From Flavobacteriia bacterium (GTDB lineage Bacteria > Bacteroidota > Bacteroidia > Flavobacteriales > Flavobacteriaceae), in contig JAHBAN010000147.1 in the NCBI GenBank assembly GCA_018500075.1, forward strand, positions 1 through 15,596: a stretch of 15,596 nt of DNA, given 5' to 3'. The first letter of the stretch is position 1. Every line of letters begins with the position of its first letter. The position numbers and the translations under genes are program-made. Positions 12,091 through 15,596 of the stretch are shown in pieces. A model generated the notes under the pieces. That model saw nothing but the letters and a program-made list of their open reading frames with translations. It did no database searches and was not told where the DNA came from.

Positions 12091-13248
12091 CTAATCCTCC
12101 AAGAGTTTGGAGAGCACAGAGTTCAGCACAAAGCGCCCCCTTTGCGTCGCGACAAGGCGGTCGCCCGTTTGCGTCACCATGCCAAGCTCCAAAAGCTCGG
12201 CCAAAGCGGCGGGTTTGAGCGCCCTCTTGGCAAGCGCCTCATATCGCCCAAGGCTGACCCCCTCCGACAGGCGCAGCCCCATCAGCAAAAGTTCTGTCGC
12301 CTCGTCACCATGCGTCAGCCCCTCTCGCAGCTTGTCGCCCGATCCGCGCTCGGCGGCGTCAAGCCAGGCATTTGGCTGCCGGTAAGCCTCTGTCGCAGAA
12401 CGCGCCCCCGCAAGCGTGACGCGCCCGTGCGCCCCGGGTCCGATCCCGACATAATCTCCATAGCGCCAATACACCAGATTATGACGACACTCCGCCCCGA
12501 CACGCGCGTGGTTTGACACCTCATAGGCCGATAGTCCCGCCGCGCCACAAACCTCCTGCGTGATCTCATACATCTCGGCGGCGTCGTCATCGTCGGGCAA
12601 ATCGCGTAGTTTTCCGGCGTTGTAGCGGTCGCCAAAAGCGGTGCCTTGCTCGATGGTCAGTTGATAAAGCGAGAGATGGTCCACCGCGAGCGCCAAAGCC
12701 TCCGACAGCTCGGCGCGCCACGCCGCGGGCGTCTGTCCTTGGCGCGCATAGATCAGATCAAAGCTGACGTTTTCAAACGTATCGCGCGCAATTTGAAAGG
12801 CCGCTTGGGCCTCTTTGACAGTGTGAATCCGCCCCAAACGCCGCAAGTCAGCATCGTTGAGCGCCTGAACCCCCATAGAAATACGGCTGACCCCGGCCTG
12901 TTGATAAGCCCGAAACCGCCCCGCCTCGACAGAGCCGGGGTTTGCCTCAAGCGTCACTTCCAGATCATTGGCCACAGGCCATGTCGCCTTGATCTTTTCA
13001 ATCACCCCCGCAACAACATCGGGGTTCATCAGGCTCGGCGTGCCGCCGCCAAAGAAAATGCTGGAAACAACCCGCCCCCCAAGCGCGCGCCCGTAGCGCT
13101 CGATTTCCAAAAGATAGGCTCTAAGCCACCGCAACTGGTCGATTTCGCGCACAACATGGCTGTTGAAGTCGCAGTAAGGGCACTTGGCCTCGCAAAACGG
13201 CCAATGCACATAAATGCCAAAGCCGCCATGTTCCCAATCGCTACTCAA
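12091..13248 (-). CDS. hemW: Radical SAM haem chaperone HemW
   Basis: 385 residues. HemW binds haem and an iron-sulfur cluster and is proposed to insert haem into membrane enzymes (established for bacterial homologues); it is often misannotated as coproporphyrinogen III dehydrogenase. The radical SAM cluster motif C19-x3-C23-x2-C26 is in 'CEAKCPYCDFN', with F two residues after C26. True HemN has a fourth cysteine at that place, which argues for HemW. 'FGGGTPS' (66-72), 'TLEANPGS' and 'RISMGVQALND' are typical SAM-binding strands, and the 'HNLVYWRYGDYVGIGPGAHGR' run precedes the C-terminal HemW domain. The start is a TTG with GAAAGG 5 bases upstream, overlapping the rdgB stop by 8 bp; no suitable ATG is present upstream of the cluster motif. 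Confidence 0.93.
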   Translation of the reverse strand: MSSDWEHGGFGIYVHWPFCEAKCPYCDFNSHVVREIDQLRWLRAYLLEIERYGRALGGRVVSSIFFGGGTPSLMNPDVVAGVIEKIKATWPVANDLEVTLEANPGSVEAGRFRAYQQAGVSRISMGVQALNDADLRRLGRIHTVKEAQAAFQIARDTFENVSFDLIYARQGQTPAAWRAELSEALALAVDHLSLYQLTIEQGTAFGDRYNAGKLRDLPDDDDAAEMYEITQEVCGAAGLSAYEVSNHARVGAECRHNLVYWRYGDYVGIGPGAHGRVTLAGARSATEAYRQPNAWLDAAERGSGDKLREGLTHGDEATELLLMGLRLSEGVSLGRYEALAKRALKPAALAELLELGMVTQTGDRLVATQRGRFVLNSVLSKLLED

Positions 13249-13849
13249 AGCAGCCTTTCACGAGCTTATCAAAGGCGTCCTGCCGATGGCTCATCGCGTT
13301 CTTTTCTGCGGGGTCCATTTCTCCGAATGTCTGGCTTTTGCCCAAGGGTTGAAACATCGGGTCAAAGCCAAAGCCGTCTACGCCCCGCAAAGGCCAGACC
13401 ACCTCGCCCCTGACTTCGCCCTCAAAGATTTCGTCGTGCCCGTCCGGCCAGGCAAGGCAGAGTGTCGCCTTAAACGCCGCAGTGCGCGGAAACGGTGCCA
13501 TCTTGGTGTCAAGCAAGGTCCAGACCTTCTCCATGGCAATGCCAAAGTCGCGCCCGTTCGGCGTTTCGGCCCAGTCCGCCGTGTAAACGCCGGGCGCACC
13601 GTCCAGCGCATCCACAACAATCCCGCTGTCGTCGCTCAGAGCGGGCAGCCCCGTCGCCTTCGCGGCAAAATGTGCCTTGATCCGCGCATTGCCGACAAAA
13701 CTATCTTCGGTTTCATCTGGCTCTTCTAGCCCATGCTCCGCCGCCGAGCTGACCTTGACGCCAAAAGGCGCCAACAGCTCGGCGATTTCGCGCAGCTTGC
13801 CTTTGTTGTGGCTCGCGATAACCAGATGATCTCCGTCAAACTTACGCAC
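13241..13849 (-). CDS. rdgB: Non-canonical purine NTP pyrophosphatase RdgB (ITPase/XTPase)
   Basis: 202 residues. It hydrolyses dITP, ITP and XTP to monophosphates and keeps them out of DNA and RNA (established for the family). The substrate motif 'SHNKGK' is at 13-18, the metal and active-site run 'ALSDDSGIVVDALDGAPGVY' is in the middle, then 'GFGFDPMF' and the C-terminal 'AMSHRQDAF' motif. The GTG at 13849 is chosen because the family begins a few residues before the first strand; a longer frame from 13876 would overlap rph by 35 bp. AGGCGG precedes the GTG. It overlaps rph by 8 bp upstream and hemW by 8 bp downstream. With maf, it is the second nucleotide house-cleaning enzyme in the window. 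Confidence 0.95.
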   Translation of the reverse strand: MRKFDGDHLVIASHNKGKLREIAELLAPFGVKVSSAAEHGLEEPDETEDSFVGNARIKAHFAAKATGLPALSDDSGIVVDALDGAPGVYTADWAETPNGRDFGIAMEKVWTLLDTKMAPFPRTAAFKATLCLAWPDGHDEIFEGEVRGEVVWPLRGVDGFGFDPMFQPLGKSQTFGEMDPAEKNAMSHRQDAFDKLVKGCFE

Positions 13850-14558
13850 TTGTCGCCGCCTTCTGAAGCGCAACAAGCTCGCTGACGCCCTTTTCGGCGA
13901 GGTCCATCAGCTCGTTCATTTGTGCGCGGCTAAAGACCTGGCCTTCTGCCGACATTTGAACTTCGATCAGCTTCTTCGTGCCTGTCATGATGAAGTTTCC
14001 GTCAACGCCGGCTTCGCTGTCTTCAGGATAATCCAGATCAAGCACAGGCTGGCCCGCATAGATACCGCAAGACACAGCCGCCACCGGGTCGATCAGCGGA
14101 TCGGTGATCACCGCGCCGGTTTTCATCAGTTTGTTCACAGCCAGCTTGAGCGCGACCCAGCCGCCCGTGATCGCGGCACAGCGCGTGCCGCCGTCAGCCT
14201 GAATCACGTCGCAGTCAATCGTGATCTGGCGTTCGCCAAGCGCAACACGGTCAACGCCGGCGCGCAACGAGCGGCCAATCAGCCGCTGGATCTCGACAGT
14301 GCGCCCGCCCTGCTTGCCCGCCGTGGCCTCGCGGCGCATCCGGCTCGTGGTCGAGCGTGGCAGCATCCCGTATTCTGCCGTGACCCAGCCAAGCCCCGAG
14401 CCTTTCACAAACGGCGGAACCCGCTCCTCCAGCGTTGCGGTGCAGAGCACATGGGTGTCCCCCACTTTGATCATGCAAGAGCCCTCCGCGTGTTTGGTGA
14501 CATTTGTCTCGATGGTGACATCGCGCATTTGGTCTAGGCTTCGGCCGGAAGGTCGCAT
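13842..14558 (-). CDS. rph: Ribonuclease PH
   Basis: 238 residues, the full length of the family. RNase PH is a hexameric phosphorolytic 3'-5' exoribonuclease that trims tRNA precursor ends (established). The N-terminus is MRPSGRSLDQMRDVTIETNV. The phosphate-binding arginine R86 is in 'GGRTVEIQRLIGRSLR', then 'DCDVIQADGGTR' (115-126) and the metal-binding acids in 'DYPEDSEAGVDGN' (probably D180 and D186). The ATG at 14558 is chosen because AAAAGGA lies 7 bases upstream and the family starts there; an upstream ATG at 14681 would run across the divergent hrcA promoter. It is the first gene of the rph-rdgB-hemW-DUF454 series and overlaps rdgB by 8 bp. The rph-rdgB-hemW order opposite hrcA is common in alphaproteobacteria. 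Confidence 0.97.
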   Translation of the reverse strand: MRPSGRSLDQMRDVTIETNVTKHAEGSCMIKVGDTHVLCTATLEERVPPFVKGSGLGWVTAEYGMLPRSTTSRMRREATAGKQGGRTVEIQRLIGRSLRAGVDRVALGERQITIDCDVIQADGGTRCAAITGGWVALKLAVNKLMKTGAVITDPLIDPVAAVSCGIYAGQPVLDLDYPEDSEAGVDGNFIMTGTKKLIEVQMSAEGQVFSRAQMNELMDLAEKGVSELVALQKAATSA

Positions 14559-14620
14559 CACAAAATCCTTTTGTTGGTCCTGTTGGGATACAAGGCCCAA
14601 GCCCCATAACACAAGCCCGA

Positions 14621-14650
14621 TTGACCTTTTGTGGCGCGTGGTTCTTAAAT
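14621..14650 (+). promoter_or_regulatory. Probable hrcA promoter
   Basis: TTGACC (14621-14626, 5 of 6), an 18-base spacer and TTAAAT (14645-14650, 4 of 6), in the 112-bp gap between divergent rph and hrcA. A start site about 7 bases downstream would leave a leader of only about 13 bases with the Shine-Dalgarno GAGGAAG (14658-14664) at its very beginning. No CIRCE repeat is visible, so HrcA does not appear to repress itself here through that element. Confidence 0.45.
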
Positions 14651-14670
14651 GCTGCGCGAGGAAGACCGAA

Positions 14671-15596
14671 ATGAGCGACAATTCACAGCTTCTATCCGAA
14701 ATGAACGACCGGACCCGCGAGGTGTTCCGGCGCGTGGTGCAGGGCTATCTTGATTCAGGCGATCCCGTCGGGTCGCGCACGCTCACCCGCACCATGAGCG
14801 AAAAGGTCAGCGCCGCAACGGTCCGCAATGTGATGTCAGACCTTGAGTTCATGGGCCTTCTCGGCAGCCCCCATACCAGCGCAGGCCGCATTCCGACACA
14901 GCAAGGCCTGCGGATGTTTGTCGATGGCCTGCTGGAAGTGAACGAGCTGGAAACCACCGACCGCCAGCGCATTGACGAGACCATGGGCCGCAATGTCGGC
15001 GACGTCGGCGGCCTTCTCGACCGGGTGGGCGCCGCGCTTTCGGGCGTCACGCAGGGCGCCTCTCTCGTGCTCGCGCCCAAGCATGAAGCCGCCATCAAAC
15101 ATATCGAGTTCGTCCCCCTCGCCGCCGACCGTGCGCTTGTGGTTCTCGTTTTTTCCGACGGTCATGTCGAAAACCGCGTGTTCAACCCGCCCCTCGGCGC
15201 AACGCCAAGCTCGATGCGCGAGGCCGCCAATTTTCTCAACGCGCTGGCCGAGGGCAAAACCCTCACAGAGCTTGGCACAACCATCCGCCGCGAAATCGAC
15301 AGCCGCCGCCAGGAGATCGACGTTCTGGCGCGCCAGCTGGTCGACAGCGGCCTCGCCGTGTGGGAGGGACAGGGCGAAAGCTACGAGCGCCTGATCGTCC
15401 GTGGCCGTGCCAATCTGATCGAGGATTCCGAGGTCGAGGGCTTTGAGCGGATCAAAACCCTGTTTGACGACCTCGAGCGCAAGCGCGATATCGTCGAATT
15501 TCTGCAACTCACCGAAGAAGGCGAGGGTGTGCGCATTTTTATTGGCTCAGAGAACAAACTTTTTTCACTTTCGGGTTCCTCTTTGGTTGTCTCTCC
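14671..15596 (+). CDS. hrcA: Heat-inducible transcription repressor HrcA, 3' end cut by the window
   Basis: The first 308 codons of a family usually about 350 residues long. HrcA binds the CIRCE repeat upstream of groESL and represses it at normal temperature, with GroEL controlling HrcA activity (established). The N-terminal winged-helix region has 'MNDRTREVFRRVVQGYLDSG', 'PVGSRTLTR', 'SAATVRNVMSDLEFMGLL' and 'PHTSAGRIPTQQGLRMFVD' (about 11-90). The dimerisation/GAF-like core includes 'GVTQGASLVLAPKHEAAIKH' and 'LVVLVFSDGHVENRV', and the visible end 'GVRIFIGSEN' is the start of the conserved C-terminal block. The ATG at 14671 has GAGGAAG 6 bases upstream. No stop codon occurs before the window end. 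It is divergent from rph. Confidence 0.95.
   Translation, partial: MSDNSQLLSEMNDRTREVFRRVVQGYLDSGDPVGSRTLTRTMSEKVSAATVRNVMSDLEFMGLLGSPHTSAGRIPTQQGLRMFVDGLLEVNELETTDRQRIDETMGRNVGDVGGLLDRVGAALSGVTQGASLVLAPKHEAAIKHIEFVPLAADRALVVLVFSDGHVENRVFNPPLGATPSSMREAANFLNALAEGKTLTELGTTIRREIDSRRQEIDVLARQLVDSGLAVWEGQGESYERLIVRGRANLIEDSEVEGFERIKTLFDDLERKRDIVEFLQLTEEGEGVRIFIGSENKLFSLSGSSLVVS

Noticed and set aside
12646..13413. 255-codon plus-strand frame opposite hemW and rdgB
   Set aside because: Antisense to two conserved genes and without recognisable domains.
14559..14670. CIRCE operator upstream of hrcA
   Set aside because: Neither TTAGCACTC nor GAGTGCTAA, nor any 9-bp inverted repeat with a 9-base spacer, is seen in the gap.
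1..15596. Mobile element, defence system, CRISPR array or novel gene cluster
   Set aside because: Every substantial coding region is a recognised core gene in conserved order; no transposase, integrase, repeat array or cluster of unknown genes is present.

Overview
The window is a core chromosomal segment of an alphaproteobacterium, most likely of the Rhodobacterales (Roseobacter/Rhodobacter group). Evidence for this is the gene order (Tim44-like, fxsA, secB, dnaQ-coaE-aroE-maf, a gap, hemJ, rho-mnmE-mnmG-rsmG-parA-parB, then hemW-rdgB-rph divergent from hrcA), moderately high GC, and alphaproteobacterial-type parS, CtrA and GANTC motifs. No mobile element, CRISPR array, tRNA or rRNA is visible, and I see no sign of horizontal transfer.

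Left part (1-3995): the 5' end of a Tim44-domain gene (minus) diverges from fxsA and secB (plus). secB runs tail to tail, with no base between stop codons, into the tightly overlapping minus-strand operon maf-aroE-coaE-dnaQ (nucleotide pool sanitation, shikimate pathway, CoA synthesis, replication proofreading).

Centre (about 3995-4398): a 403-bp non-coding gap, AT-rich on its right side, where gene direction switches from leftward to rightward. It has one perfect and four one-mismatch DnaA boxes, a perfect CtrA box (TTAA-N7-TTAA) and a near-perfect one, a GANTC site between two DnaA boxes and two AT-rich stretches. I read it as the chromosomal replication origin, oriC. This is the main discovery-type result in the window.

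Right of the origin (4399-11739): hemJ, then rho with its own probable promoter, then mnmE, mnmG, rsmG, parA and parB in a compact co-directional series (tRNA wobble modification, 16S rRNA methylation, chromosome partition). Two perfect 16-bp parS sites (TGTTTCACGTGAAACA) lie inside genes, one at the start of mnmG and one in the first codons of rsmG. The origin, the centromere sites and the ParAB proteins that act on them therefore sit within about 8 kb.

Far right (11740-15596): parB meets a convergent minus-strand group rph-rdgB-hemW-DUF454 with overlapping or abutting ends. Divergent from rph is hrcA (heat-shock repressor), cut by the window end shortly before its expected C-terminus.

All genes are recognisable conserved housekeeping families. 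The unusual content is in the regulatory and replication sites and in how tightly genes are packed, not in unknown proteins.
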